Source: an uncultured Prevotellaceae bacterium
GTDB taxonomy: Bacteria > Bacteroidota > Bacteroidia > Bacteroidales > Bacteroidaceae
Direction: 5' to 3'
DNA length: 64,000 bases
NCBI GenBank assembly: GCA_947166345.1
Contig: CAMVDU010000006.1
Span: 21,685 to 85,684 of the forward strand
The notes beneath the pieces are model-generated. The model ran no database searches. It had not been told where the DNA came from and worked only from the letters and a program-made list of their open reading frames with translations. Below, piece by piece: positions 25,693 to 34,871 of this stretch. The position numbers and the translations under genes are program-made. The first letter of the stretch is position 1. Every line of letters starts with the position of its first letter.

Positions 25693-27261
25693 ATGCTTAG
25701 AAAAATCAGATTAACCCTTGCAACCGTCTTCCTCATAGGACTGACACTGTTGTTTCTAGACTTCACGGGAACAGCCCACACATGGCTATCGTGGATGGCA
25801 AAGGTGCAGTTCCTGCCTGCAGTACTAGCTATCAACCTATTGGTCGTAGTAGCGCTGGTGGTGCTGACACTCGTCTTCGGCCGCATCTATTGTTCTATTA
25901 TCTGCCCATTAGGGGTGATGCAGGACCTCTTCGGATGGCTAGGAAAGAAAGCCAAGAAAAATCGCTACTCCTACTCCAAGGAGATAACGTGGCTGCGCTA
26001 TATCATGCTTGGCCTGCTGAACATCGCCGTCATTGGAGGCATCGGCAGCATTATCCAGTTGCTGGCACCCTACAGTGCCTTCGGACGCATAGCCACCACG
26101 CTGCTACAACCGCTGTGGCAGATGGGCAACAACGTGCTGGCAGGCTTTGCCGAGCGTGCCGACAGCTATACCTTCTATACGGTCGATGTGTGGATGAAGT
26201 CGCTGCCCGTTCTTATCATAGCATCGGCGACACTCATTATTCTTGCCATCCTTGCCTGGCGGGGAGGTCGCACCTACTGTAATACAATATGTCCCGTAGG
26301 TACGCTGCTGTCGTTCTTTGCACGCTACTCATGGATGAAGATACAGTTCGATGCTGATAAGTGTCGCAACTGCTCGCTCTGCACCAAGAACTGCAAGGCC
26401 TCGTGCATCGACTTCAAGAACCATAAGGTGGACTACTCCCGCTGCGTGGTCTGCGGCGATTGCTTGGAGAGCTGTCACTTCGGGGCTCTGAGCTATAAAC
26501 CGGCCCATAAGCCCAATGGGGCTAATGAGGCTAATGAGGCCAATGCGACCAATAAGACCAATAAGACCAATGGAACCAACGAGTCGCATGACGCTTCCAA
26601 GCGCGGTTTCCTGCTCTCTACAGCCCTGCTCACCACCGCCCTGCTTGCACAAGAGAAGAAAAAGGCTGTCGATGGCGGACTGGCTCCTATCAAGAAGAAA
26701 ATAGCTCCTGAGCGGCAGACACCCATCACCCCGCCGGGCTCACTCTATGCAAAGAATATGCAGACCCGTTGCACCGGATGCCAACTCTGCGTGTCGGAAT
26801 GTCCGAACCATGTGCTGCGTCCCAGCACCGACCTCATGACCCTCATGCAGCCCGTGATGAGCTACGAGCGCGGCTACTGCCGTCCTGAATGCACCCGCTG
26901 TTCAGAAGTGTGTCCCACGGGAGCCATCCAGCGCATTACGAAAGAAGAAAAGCCTTATATCCAGATAGGCCACGCCGTAGTCTCCAAGAAGCATTGCATC
27001 TCGGCGTTGGGCGAGGATGAGTGCGGCAACTGCATGCGCCACTGTCCCGTGGAGTTCGAGGTGAAGGACGAAAACGGCGAGATGGTAAAGCACAAGGCTA
27101 TTGAGATGGTTCCCTCCGATCCCAATGATGACCTGTCGCCCCTGATACCTGCCGTCGACGAGCGTCGTTGCATCGGCTGCGGCAACTGCGAATACGTCTG
27201 TCCCGTGCGCCCGCTGTCGGCCATCCACGTGGAAGGACACCTACAACATAAGATGATTTGA
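25693..27261 (+). CDS. Fused membrane polyferredoxin with NapH- and NapG-like halves
   Basis: 522 residues. The N-terminal half has four or five membrane helices with the NapH/CcoG-type motifs RIYCSIICPLGVMQD and RTYCNTICPVGT, then two 4Fe-4S sites (CRNCSLCTKNC, CVVCGDCLESC). A linker of nine-base repeats, translated as ANE/TNK triplets (about 277-297), leads to SKRGFLLSTALLTTALLA, which looks like an internal twin-arginine signal. The last 180 residues carry four more 4Fe-4S sites (CTGCQLCVSECP, CTRCSEVCP, CGNCMRHCP, CIGCGNCEYVCP). Likely transfers electrons from the membrane to a periplasmic reductase, perhaps the aldo/keto reductase encoded next. Confidence 0.82.
   Translation: MLRKIRLTLATVFLIGLTLLFLDFTGTAHTWLSWMAKVQFLPAVLAINLLVVVALVVLTLVFGRIYCSIICPLGVMQDLFGWLGKKAKKNRYSYSKEITWLRYIMLGLLNIAVIGGIGSIIQLLAPYSAFGRIATTLLQPLWQMGNNVLAGFAERADSYTFYTVDVWMKSLPVLIIASATLIILAILAWRGGRTYCNTICPVGTLLSFFARYSWMKIQFDADKCRNCSLCTKNCKASCIDFKNHKVDYSRCVVCGDCLESCHFGALSYKPAHKPNGANEANEANATNKTNKTNGTNESHDASKRGFLLSTALLTTALLAQEKKKAVDGGLAPIKKKIAPERQTPITPPGSLYAKNMQTRCTGCQLCVSECPNHVLRPSTDLMTLMQPVMSYERGYCRPECTRCSEVCPTGAIQRITKEEKPYIQIGHAVVSKKHCISALGEDECGNCMRHCPVEFEVKDENGEMVKHKAIEMVPSDPNDDLSPLIPAVDERRCIGCGNCEYVCPVRPLSAIHVEGHLQHKMI
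26521..26583 (+). repeat. 9-bp array translated as the polyferredoxin linker
   Basis: gctaatgag twice, gccaatgcg, accaataag twice, accaatgga, accaacgag. Nine bases equal three codons, so the frame is kept and each unit reads (A/T)-N-(E/K/G). Confidence 0.85.
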
Positions 27262-27294
27262 GATTTGAGATTTGAGGTTTGAGATTTGAGATTT
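27255..27294 (+). repeat. 7-bp phased array after the polyferredoxin gene
   Basis: gatttga three times, ggtttga, gatttga, gattt. The first unit ends with the stop codon TGA of the gene. Near-identical in layout to 43281-43320. Confidence 0.85.
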
Positions 27295-27299
27295 AAATT

Positions 27300-28691
27300 A
27301 TGGATAGAAGAGAATTCCTAAAATATATGGGAGCCGGAGCTGCCACAACAGTCGTTGCAGCTTGCGGAGGCGGCAAGAAGAACGATAAGCAGACCGTGGG
27401 TGAACCGCCAGTAGGTCAGATGACCTATCGCACCAACCCTACGACAGGCGACAAGGTGTCGCTTTTGGGCTATGGCATGATGCGTCTGCCCAAGAAGGAC
27501 GGCAGCGACGAGTTCGACCAGGAGTTGATCAACCAGGAGATAGACTATGCCATCGAGCACGGCATGAACTACTTCGACACGTCGCCCGTCTATTGCCAGG
27601 GACAGTCGGAACGCTGCACGGGTATCGCCTTGAAAGCTCAGAAACGTTTACAGCGCCATCAGTACTATGTGGCCACCAAACTGTCCAATTTCGACAAGAG
27701 CTACTGGTCGAAGGAAGCTTCAATACAAATGTACCACGACTCCATGAAAGAGTTGCAGGTGGATTATATCGACTACTACCTGCTGCACGCAGTAGGCGGT
27801 GGTGGTATGGAAAACTTCAGCCAGCGCTATCTTGACAACGGCATCCTCGACTACCTCCTTGAAGAGCGCGAGGCTGGACGCATCCGCAACCTCGGCTTCT
27901 CGTTTCATGGCGATATCGAGGTGTTCGACTATCTGCTGGCCAATCACGACAAGTACCGTTGGGATTTTGTACAAATACAGCTGAACTACCTCGACTGGAC
28001 CTATGCCAACGAAATGAGCGATGCCAACACAGATGCCAGCTACCTGTACGAAGAGCTTCATAAGCGCGGCATACCTGCCGTTATCATGGAGCCACTACTG
28101 GGCGGACGACTGGTGAAGGATGTGCCTGCCTACGTCGTTGACGAGATGAAACGTCGTGAACCTCAGCGCTCAGTAGCCTCGTGGGCCTTCCGCTATGCAG
28201 GCACCCCCGAGGGCGTGCTCACAGTTCTCTCTGGTATGACCTTCATGGAACATCTGAAGGACAACCTCCTCTCCTACTGTCCGCTGAAACCGCTCACAGA
28301 GGAAGAACAGCGACTCCTCGACACTAAGATTGCACATCAGATTATGGAGGGAGAGACCATCCCCTGCAACAACTGCGAATACTGCATGCCTTGTCCCTAT
28401 GGCATCGACATTCCTGGCAACTTCCTGCACTACAACAAATGGAAGGTGGACGGGCGACTGCCCGAGAATCCTAAAGACAAGAACTACCAGAAGAACCGGC
28501 GCGACTTCCTAATCAGTCTCGACCGAGCCGTACCCCGAGACCGTCAGCCCGACCATTGCATACAATGCAACCGCTGCATACGACGCAATAAGGACAGCGG
28601 CAAGGCTGACCGCTGTCCTCAGAAAATCAATATTCCACAGGAATTAGAAAAGATTGCCCGTCTCATCGAAGATGCCCGCAGACACGGGTAG
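27300..28691 (+). CDS. Tat-exported iron-sulfur aldo/keto reductase
   Basis: 463 residues. DRREFLKYMGAGAATTVVAAC is a twin-arginine signal with a lipobox (Cys near 22), so the protein should be exported folded and lipid-anchored. The AKR barrel has NYFDTSPVYC (Asp and Tyr), TKLSNFD (Lys) and YYLLHAVG (His). The C-terminal 120 residues hold ferredoxin-like clusters CNNCEYCMPC and CIQCNRC. Next to tatAC and the polyferredoxin, it is probably a Tat substrate receiving electrons from it; the carbonyl substrate is unknown. Confidence 0.88.
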   Translation: MDRREFLKYMGAGAATTVVAACGGGKKNDKQTVGEPPVGQMTYRTNPTTGDKVSLLGYGMMRLPKKDGSDEFDQELINQEIDYAIEHGMNYFDTSPVYCQGQSERCTGIALKAQKRLQRHQYYVATKLSNFDKSYWSKEASIQMYHDSMKELQVDYIDYYLLHAVGGGGMENFSQRYLDNGILDYLLEEREAGRIRNLGFSFHGDIEVFDYLLANHDKYRWDFVQIQLNYLDWTYANEMSDANTDASYLYEELHKRGIPAVIMEPLLGGRLVKDVPAYVVDEMKRREPQRSVASWAFRYAGTPEGVLTVLSGMTFMEHLKDNLLSYCPLKPLTEEEQRLLDTKIAHQIMEGETIPCNNCEYCMPCPYGIDIPGNFLHYNKWKVDGRLPENPKDKNYQKNRRDFLISLDRAVPRDRQPDHCIQCNRCIRRNKDSGKADRCPQKINIPQELEKIARLIEDARRHG

Positions 28692-28700
28692 TATGAGCAT

Positions 28701-28766
28701 CTGCGTCATTCGCTCCAAGTAAATACGTCATTCGCTTGGAGCGAATGCGTCATTTTAGCACGCCTC
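28701..28766. repeat. 22-bp phased repeat, three units, with 13-bp inverted repeat
   Basis: Units start at 28701, 28723 and 28745 and share TNCGTCATT at the same place. CATTCGCTCCAAG (28707-28719) is inverted at 28735-28747. Lies between convergent genes and overlaps the last codons of the sigma factor gene. Confidence 0.65.
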
Positions 28767-29357
28767 GAGTGCCAGTTCTATATGGTGCTCCTTGGCCATG
28801 CGGCGCATGTTGATCAGGGCATAGCGCATGCGACCCAGAGAGGTGTTGATGCTGACGCCTGTGAGTTCGGCAATCTCTTTGAATGAAAGTTGCTGATAGT
28901 AACGCATATAGACCACCTCGCGCTGAGGAGCGGGCAGAGTCTCCATCATTCGCTTCACGTCGATGAGCACCTGTTCGTTGATAAGTTCCGACTCGCGGAA
29001 AGTGTCGAGAACCGATGCACCACGAAGGTTTTCAAGGTCGTTGTCCTCATTGGGTTCCACGATGTGGCGCGACTGCTGCTGGCGATACCAGTCCATAATG
29101 ACATTATGGGCTATACGGGTGAGCCAGAACTGGAACTTACCCGAGTTGACATACTGTCCTTGCTGCAGTTTGGTAATCACCTTGACGAACGTCTCCTGAA
29201 AGATATCGTCAGCCAGATCATGATCGCGAACGACGAACATGATATAAGTGAACAACTTGGTTTGCGTGCGAGCTAATAACTCATCAAATGCGCTGTTGTC
29301 TCCATCAACGTAAAGTAGTGCCAACTGTTCGTCGGTCACACCTTCGAAATTCTTCAT
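28755..29357 (-). CDS. ECF-type RNA polymerase sigma factor
   Basis: 200 residues. Region 2 (DLADDIFQETFVKVITKL and FQFWLTRIAHNVIMDWYR) and region 4 (LPAPQREVVYMRYYQQLSFKEIAELTGVSINTSLGRMRYAL, about 135-180) are clear. No anti-sigma gene is adjacent, and the promoter looks like an ordinary housekeeping one, so it may be constitutively made and regulated post-translationally. Regulon unknown. Confidence 0.92.
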   Translation of the reverse strand: MKNFEGVTDEQLALLYVDGDNSAFDELLARTQTKLFTYIMFVVRDHDLADDIFQETFVKVITKLQQGQYVNSGKFQFWLTRIAHNVIMDWYRQQQSRHIVEPNEDNDLENLRGASVLDTFRESELINEQVLIDVKRMMETLPAPQREVVYMRYYQQLSFKEIAELTGVSINTSLGRMRYALINMRRMAKEHHIELALEAC

Positions 29358-29442
29358 ATGTTAAAGTTTTTTATGAAGTAAATTTCACGTCGATAGGCAA
29401 TATTTTTTAGTTTTACGAGTTATTTGTTTGAATTATCGGCTG

Positions 29443-29474
29443 CAAAAGTAGGCATTTTATTTGGAACGACCAAA
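29443..29474 (-). promoter_or_regulatory. Promoter of the sigma factor gene
   Basis: TTTG (29474-29471), 20 bases, TACTTTTG (29450-29443) on the minus strand; 5' untranslated region about 80 bases. Confidence 0.72.
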
Positions 29475-29477
29475 TTT

Positions 29478-29906
29478 TTAGTCATTTTTTTTCGTTTTTA
29501 GTACGATTGTGGTTGGCAGTTTCATCCATTTACTGCCCTTAGGAACCTTCATCGTGCTGCCCCTACCCTGCTTCAAAACATAGACGGAATCGCTCTGGCA
29601 AGTGAGTGTAGCCACCAGGTCTTCGCTACCTGCATCATTGATGATTACCAGTTGGGCAGAGCGGTCGTCTGTGAGCTCGGCCTCGGCAATAATCCAAGGG
29701 TAGCTGGTACGGCTTTTCACCAGATAGCCAGGCTGTTGACCAAACATCTCCATGCGAGGCACGTTGACGTTATTATCGTAGAAATTGATCTCTGCCTCAA
29801 GGTCAAACTCTTCGTTATATAGTTTGGCTTTGAACAGCGAATCGGTCTGTGCATACAACGATGAACATGCACAAAGAAGGCATAGGGCTAAAAGTAGTTT
29901 TTTCAT
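29478..29906 (-). CDS. Secreted protein of unknown function
   Basis: 142 residues with a signal peptide ending near LYAQ (residue 20). The mature part is beta-rich (AKLYNEEFDLEAEINFYDNN). It contains one Cys after the signal peptide and no known motif. A lone gene between the sigma factor (same strand) and glgA (divergent). I do not recognise the family. Confidence 0.7.
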   Translation of the reverse strand: MKKLLLALCLLCACSSLYAQTDSLFKAKLYNEEFDLEAEINFYDNNVNVPRMEMFGQQPGYLVKSRTSYPWIIAEAELTDDRSAQLVIINDAGSEDLVATLTCQSDSVYVLKQGRGSTMKVPKGSKWMKLPTTIVLKTKKND

Positions 29907-29927
29907 TCAATTATCATCTTTTGGCGA

Positions 29928-29935
29928 CAAATGTA
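29928..29935 (-). promoter_or_regulatory. -7 box of the secreted protein gene
   Basis: TACATTTG on the minus strand, 22 bases before the ATG. Confidence 0.4.
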
Positions 29936-30011
29936 CCAAATCTAAATCAATTAATTCTACTAAAACGAGAAAAAACTCATATAATAATGGTATATTTAGG
30001 AAAATTTTAAT

Positions 30012-30019
30012 TATCTTTG
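30012..30019 (+). promoter_or_regulatory. -7 box of glgA
   Basis: TATCTTTG 22 bases before the ATG at 30042. Confidence 0.55.
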
Positions 30020-30041
30020 CAGCCGTTTATAAACAATTGCA

Positions 30042-31808
30042 ATGAGTAAAAAGCCATTAAAGCCCGATTATGTCTTTGAATCGAGTTGGGAAGTATGCAA
30101 CAAGGTTGGTGGTATCTATACCGTACTTTCCACACGGGCAAAGACATTGCAAGAAGCGCTTCAGGATAGAGTCATCTTCATTGGTCCTGACTTTTGGAAG
30201 AAAGAGAAGGTGGTTGACGGCGCGACCACATTGACAGAAGAGAGTCCCTATTTCCGCGAAGAGAAAGCGCTCTTCGCCGAATGGCAGTGGGAAGCCAAGG
30301 AACAGGGTATCAACGTCAGAGTGGGCCGTTGGACCGTACCTGGTGAGCCTATCGCCATCCTGGTTGACTTCACCCCCTATTTTGAGAAAAAAAACGAGAT
30401 ATACACCTGGCTCTGGGAAAAATACGAAGTGGATTCCCTGCATGCCTATGGTGACTATGACGAGGCCTCAATGTTCTCGTATGCCGCAGCTCTGGTCGTA
30501 GAGAGCTTCTACAACTGGATTACCTCCCCACGAGTTCCTGCTGACATTCCTCAGATCTCGAATCTCAAATCTCAAACCTCAAACCTCAAGGTCGTTTATC
30601 ACGCCAACGAGTGGATGTGTGGCCTGAGTGCCCTCTACATCAATGATAAACTGCCTCAGATAGCCACCATCTTCACAACCCATGCCACCAGCATAGGCCG
30701 TTCCATTGCCGGCAACCAGAAGCCGCTCTACGACTACCTGTTTGCCTATAACGGTGACCAGATGGCAGGCGAGCTGAACATGCAGTCGAAGCACTCGATA
30801 GAGAAGCAGACAGCCCACCACGTGGACTGCTTTACAACAGTTAGCGACATAACGGCTCATGAGTGTCTGGAACTGCTCGACAAACCTGTCGATGTGGTGC
30901 TGCCCAACGGTTTTGATAACAGTTTTGTCCCCAAGGCAGCAACCTTCAATAAGAAGCGCAAGGCAGCCCGTCAGCGCATGCTTCAGGTGGCTAACGCCCT
31001 GCTCGGCGAAGATCTTGGCGACGACACGCTGATTGTTTCTACCAGCGGACGCTATGAGTTCCGCAACAAGGGTATTGACGTGTTTGTGGAAGCCATGAAC
31101 CGTCTGCTTCGCGACCGTGAGCTGAACAAGAAGGTGCTGGCATTCATCGTGGTGCCTGGCTGGGTGGGCGAACCCCGCAAGGACTTACAGGAAAGGCTTA
31201 ATAGCAATCAGCCAACAGCCAACAGTCCTCTGGAAGTGCCCCAAGTCACCCACTGGCTTCACAACATGGGCCACGACAACGTGCTCAACATGATGAAGTT
31301 CTACGATATGCACAACCGTCACGAGGACAAGGTGAAGGTCATCTTCCTGCCCTGCTACCTCGACGGCAACGACGGCATCTTGAACCTCACCTACTATGAC
31401 GTGGTGCTGGGCAACGACCTGTGCATCTATCCCTCCTACTACGAGCCCTGGGGCTATACCCCACTGGAGGCCGTAGCCTTCAAGGTGCCCTGCATCACCA
31501 CAGACTTGGCAGGTTTCGGACTCTGGGCCAACCAGGAGTTTGGTCATCAGGGTGAGATCAGCGATGGCGTGAAGGTAATCCATCGCACGGACTACAACTA
31601 CTCTGAGGTGGCCGACATCATCAAGGACACCGTAGCCGACTACTCAAACCTCTCGCAGCAGCAGGTCGATGCCTGCCGCAAGAATGCTGAGGCATTGTCG
31701 AAGAAAGCTCTCTGGAAGGAGTTCATCAAGTACTACTGGGAGGCCTACGACATTGCCCTGCAACGTGCTGAAGAACGAATGGCAAAGAAACAATTGCCAA
31801 ATAAATAG
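30042..31808 (+). CDS. Glycogen synthase, GT3 (eukaryote-like) family
   Basis: 588 residues. It starts with PDYVFESSWEVCNKVGGIYTVLSTRA, the substrate loop of GT3 glycogen synthases as in yeast and animals, and not the KxGGL of bacterial GlgA. YHANEWMCG, TTHATSIGRSIAG and the C-terminal PSYYEPWGYTPLEA motif support this. Adds glucose from a nucleotide sugar to glycogen. Two 7-base arrays are translated in frame (residues 172-183 and about 385-396), and the C-terminus ends in another. Followed 33 bases later by the phosphorylase gene. Confidence 0.9.
   Translation: MSKKPLKPDYVFESSWEVCNKVGGIYTVLSTRAKTLQEALQDRVIFIGPDFWKKEKVVDGATTLTEESPYFREEKALFAEWQWEAKEQGINVRVGRWTVPGEPIAILVDFTPYFEKKNEIYTWLWEKYEVDSLHAYGDYDEASMFSYAAALVVESFYNWITSPRVPADIPQISNLKSQTSNLKVVYHANEWMCGLSALYINDKLPQIATIFTTHATSIGRSIAGNQKPLYDYLFAYNGDQMAGELNMQSKHSIEKQTAHHVDCFTTVSDITAHECLELLDKPVDVVLPNGFDNSFVPKAATFNKKRKAARQRMLQVANALLGEDLGDDTLIVSTSGRYEFRNKGIDVFVEAMNRLLRDRELNKKVLAFIVVPGWVGEPRKDLQERLNSNQPTANSPLEVPQVTHWLHNMGHDNVLNMMKFYDMHNRHEDKVKVIFLPCYLDGNDGILNLTYYDVVLGNDLCIYPSYYEPWGYTPLEAVAFKVPCITTDLAGFGLWANQEFGHQGEISDGVKVIHRTDYNYSEVADIIKDTVADYSNLSQQQVDACRKNAEALSKKALWKEFIKYYWEAYDIALQRAEERMAKKQLPNK
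30554..30590 (+). repeat. 7-bp array translated inside glgA (first)
   Basis: Inverse orientation of the GATTTGA type found at 27255 and 43281 (atctcaa / acctcaa units). In this orientation no unit has a stop codon. It codes for ISNLKSQTSNLK, which repeats SNLK. Confidence 0.82.
31194..31228 (+). repeat. 7-bp array translated inside glgA (second)
   Basis: aggctta, atagcaa, tcagcca, acagcca, acagtcc. Codes for LNSNQPTANS. The rsgA insert uses the same wording ([10 protein letters not shown]). Confidence 0.78.
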
Positions 31809-31843
31809 CAAATTATAAATTGTCAAATAGTAAATTCAATTAT
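31802..31843 (+). repeat. 7-bp phased array, glgA-glgP junction
   Basis: Degenerate units caaatta, taaattg, tcaaata, gtaaatt, caattat from 31809, preceded by the glgA stop. Confidence 0.6.
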
Positions 31844-34418
31844 GAAGATCAAAGCTGACTACGTCAACGCTCCTCAATGGAAGGAGCTGACAGTGAAATC
31901 GAGCCTTCCCGAAGAGTTGAAGTGTCTCGACGAGATTGCCCACAACCTGTGGTGGGTATGGAACTACGAAGCTCGCGACCTTTTCCGCGACCTTGATCCC
32001 GAACTGTATCACGATGTGAAGCACAACCCCGTGATGCTGCTGGAACGTCTCAGTCTGCCCCGTAAGGAGGAGATTGTGAAAGACAAGACCCTGATGAAGC
32101 GTATCAAAGCCGTGTACCAGTTGTTCCGTGCCTATATGGACGTGGAGCCCGACAAGAAGCGTCCCTCTGTGGCTTACTTCTCAATGGAGTACGGCATGCA
32201 CTCGGCCTTGAAGATCTACTCAGGCGGTCTCGGCATGCTGGCTGGTGACTACCTGAAGGAGGCCAGCGACTCTAACGTAGATATGTGTGCCATCGGTTTC
32301 CTCTATCGTTTCGGCTACTTCACACAGAGCCTGTCGATGGACGGTCAGCAGATTGCCAACTACGAGGCTCAGAACTTCACCGACCTGCCCATCGAGCGTC
32401 AGTTGGACCAGAACGGTCAGCCGATGGTGGTCGAGGTTCCCTACATGAATTATAATGTACACGCATACGTGTGGCGCGTAAACGTGGGCCGCATCAAGCT
32501 CTATCTGCTCGATACCGACAACGAGATGAACTCTGAGTTCGACCGTCCCATCACCCACTCACTCTATGGTGGTGACTGGGAGAACCGTCTGAAGCAGGAG
32601 ATCTTGCTGGGTATCGGTGGTATCCTGCTGTTGAAGCAGCTGGGCATCAAGAAGCAGATCTACCATTGCAACGAGGGTCATGCTGCCCTGTGCAACCTGC
32701 AGCGTCTGTGCGACTATATCCAGGAGGAAGGTCTGTCGTTCAACCAGGCCATCGAGCTGGTTCGTGCCAGCGGTCTCTATACCGTTCACACCCCTGTGCC
32801 TGCTGGTCACGACTACTTTGACGAGGGTCTCTTCGGCAAGTACATGGGTGGCTATCCCCAGAAGTTAGGCATCTCATGGGACGAGTTCATCGGCATGGGT
32901 CGCACCAACCCCGACGACCACGGCGAGAAGTTCTGCATGTCAACCTTCGCTTGCAACACTTGTCAGGAGGTCAACGGTGTGTCGAAGCTCCACGGATGGG
33001 TCAGCCAGAAGATGTTCGCTCCCATTTGGAACGGTTACTACCCCGAAGAGAACCACGTGGGCTACGTCACCAACGGCGTACACTTCCCCACATGGGCTGC
33101 TACCGAGTGGCGTAAGGTCTATTCTAAGTATTTCGATGACAACTTCATGTTTGACCAGTCGAACCAGAAGATTTGGGAAGCTATCTATAATGTGCCCGAA
33201 GAGGAAATCTGGGCTACACGTCAGGCATTGAAGAACAAGCTGTTCGACTACATCAAGACCCAGTTCCGTGAGACGTGGCTGAAGAATCAAGGTGATCCTT
33301 CGCGTGTGGTTAAACTCATTGAGCGTTTCAACCCCAACGCACTGGTCATCGGCTTCTGCCGTCGTTTCGCCACCTACAAGCGTGCTCACCTGCTGTTCAC
33401 CGATCTGGAGCGTCTCGATCACATCGTCAACAACCCCGAGCGTCCTGTCATCTTCCTCTTCGCAGGTAAGGCTCACCCCGCTGACGGAGCAGGTCAGGGA
33501 CTCATCAAGCGCATCTTCGAGATCTCGCAGATGCCACAGTTCCAGGGCAAGGTCATCTTCCTCGAGGACTACGACTTCCTGCTGGCTCGTCGCCTCGTGT
33601 CAGGTGTCGATATCTGGATGAACACCCCCACACGTCCTCTTGAGGCTTCAGGTACCTCTGGCGAGAAGGCCGAGATGAACGGTGTTGTCAACCTCTCCGT
33701 GAAAGACGGATGGTGGCTGGAGGGCTATCGCGAGGGTGCCGGATGGGCACTCACCGAGAAGCGCACCTACCAGAACCAGGGCTTCCAGGACCAGCTCGAC
33801 GCAGCAACCATCTACTCGCTGCTTGAGAACGAGATTGTACCCCTCTACTACGATCGCGACAAGAAGGGAATCTCTAAGGGCTGGATCAAGGTCATCAAGA
33901 ACTCTATCGCCCAGATTGCGCCTCACTACACCATGAAGCGTCAGCTCGACGACTACTACAGCAAGTTCTACGAGAAGGAAGCCAAGCGCTTCAAGGAAGT
34001 CTCTAAGAACAACAACCAGCTGGCCAAGGAGATTGCCGCCTGGAAGGAAGCTGTCGCAGAGCGCTGGGATTCCATCAACGTGGTGAAGGCCGAGTGGGAC
34101 TATCCCGCAACTGGTATCTTCACAGGTCAGAAGTACACCCTCCGCTATGTCATCAACGAGCAGGGTCTCGACGATGCCATCGGACTGGAGAAGGTCAACG
34201 TCTTCGTGAACAAGGACGGCGAGGAGCGCATCTTCTCTATCGAGCCGCTGAAACTGGTGTCCAAGGATGGCAACAACTTCACTTTCGAGGCTGAGCTGTC
34301 ACCCCGTCAGGCTGGTCAGTACAAGTCGGCAGTCCGCATGTATCCCAAGAACAAGAACCTGCCCCACCGTCAGGACTTCTGCTACGTGAAGTGGCTCGAA
34401 CTGCCCCAGGCTTTCTAA
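31842..34418 (+). CDS. glgP: Alpha-glucan phosphorylase
   Basis: 858 residues, the size of the short bacterial/archaeal alpha-glucan phosphorylases. [38 protein letters not shown] N-terminal motif (about 107-140) and [14 protein letters not shown] near 605, whose Lys binds PLP. Releases glucose 1-phosphate from glycogen. Forms an operon with the GT3 synthase, so synthesis and breakdown are co-expressed. Optimal codons throughout suggest high expression. Confidence 0.94.
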   Translation: MKIKADYVNAPQWKELTVKSSLPEELKCLDEIAHNLWWVWNYEARDLFRDLDPELYHDVKHNPVMLLERLSLPRKEEIVKDKTLMKRIKAVYQLFRAYMDVEPDKKRPSVAYFSMEYGMHSALKIYSGGLGMLAGDYLKEASDSNVDMCAIGFLYRFGYFTQSLSMDGQQIANYEAQNFTDLPIERQLDQNGQPMVVEVPYMNYNVHAYVWRVNVGRIKLYLLDTDNEMNSEFDRPITHSLYGGDWENRLKQEILLGIGGILLLKQLGIKKQIYHCNEGHAALCNLQRLCDYIQEEGLSFNQAIELVRASGLYTVHTPVPAGHDYFDEGLFGKYMGGYPQKLGISWDEFIGMGRTNPDDHGEKFCMSTFACNTCQEVNGVSKLHGWVSQKMFAPIWNGYYPEENHVGYVTNGVHFPTWAATEWRKVYSKYFDDNFMFDQSNQKIWEAIYNVPEEEIWATRQALKNKLFDYIKTQFRETWLKNQGDPSRVVKLIERFNPNALVIGFCRRFATYKRAHLLFTDLERLDHIVNNPERPVIFLFAGKAHPADGAGQGLIKRIFEISQMPQFQGKVIFLEDYDFLLARRLVSGVDIWMNTPTRPLEASGTSGEKAEMNGVVNLSVKDGWWLEGYREGAGWALTEKRTYQNQGFQDQLDAATIYSLLENEIVPLYYDRDKKGISKGWIKVIKNSIAQIAPHYTMKRQLDDYYSKFYEKEAKRFKEVSKNNNQLAKEIAAWKEAVAERWDSINVVKAEWDYPATGIFTGQKYTLRYVINEQGLDDAIGLEKVNVFVNKDGEERIFSIEPLKLVSKDGNNFTFEAELSPRQAGQYKSAVRMYPKNKNLPHRQDFCYVKWLELPQAF

Positions 34419-34443
34419 GCCAACGGCTCAATCCCTATAAGCA

Positions 34444-34477
34444 ATCGCTCAGAGAATCCCTCTGGGCGATTTTTTTG
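34444..34477 (+). terminator. Terminator of the glycogen operon
   Basis: ATCGCTCAGAG (34444-34454) pairs with CTCTGGGCGAT (34460-34470) with one wobble, loop AATCC, then seven T. Confidence 0.85.
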
Positions 34478-34500
34478 TCTATTCTCCAATAATAGAGAGT

Positions 34501-34786
34501 GACCACCGATACGCTCCTTGATACGCCAGGTAAATCTCCTTGCTGACCACCGAGACGCTCCTTGTAAGGCAAGATGACGCTGATGACGAGGCAAAGTGAC
34601 GCAGAAGGCACCCTTTTGACTTAAGTCGGAAGACCTTTTGACTTAAGTCGGAAGACCTTTTGACTTAAGTCAAGCGACTCTTTGACTTAAGTCAAACGGT
34701 GGGGAAGTGCGTCAGTTTGGGTTAAAGAGTGTGTCAGGTTGGATTGCGAAGTGTGTGTGCTCGCGTTGCGAAGGGTCTCTGCCAGT
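34501..34786. repeat. 22-bp phased array of 13 diverged units
   Basis: The whole stretch can be cut into 22-base units starting at 34501. Units 1 and 3 share GACCACCGANACGCTCCTTG. Units 6-9 (34611-34698) each contain the palindrome GACTTAAGTC, at 34618, 34640, 34662 and 34684. Units 10-12 have AGTGNGT at the same phase. No reading frame is seen in this gap of about 450 bases. Confidence 0.82.
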
Positions 34787-34808
34787 ATAGGTAGAGGCGT
34801 CTGGAAAC

Positions 34809-34838
34809 AAAAAAGAGGTGTGCCATGATTGACACACC
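34809..34838 (-). terminator. Terminator of the outer membrane protein gene
   Basis: On the minus strand GGTGTGTCA (34838-34830) pairs with TGGCACACC-type sequence (34825-34817; one mismatch), followed by CTTTTTTG. Shares its core with the hairpins at 53797 and 62359. Confidence 0.7.
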
Positions 34839-34871
34839 CCTTGTGTAAAACTGCTGTTTCTATTCCTTTGA

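Noticed and set aside
34501..34786. CRISPR array
   Set aside because: Units are contiguous with no constant-length spacers between identical repeats and there are no cas genes in the window.
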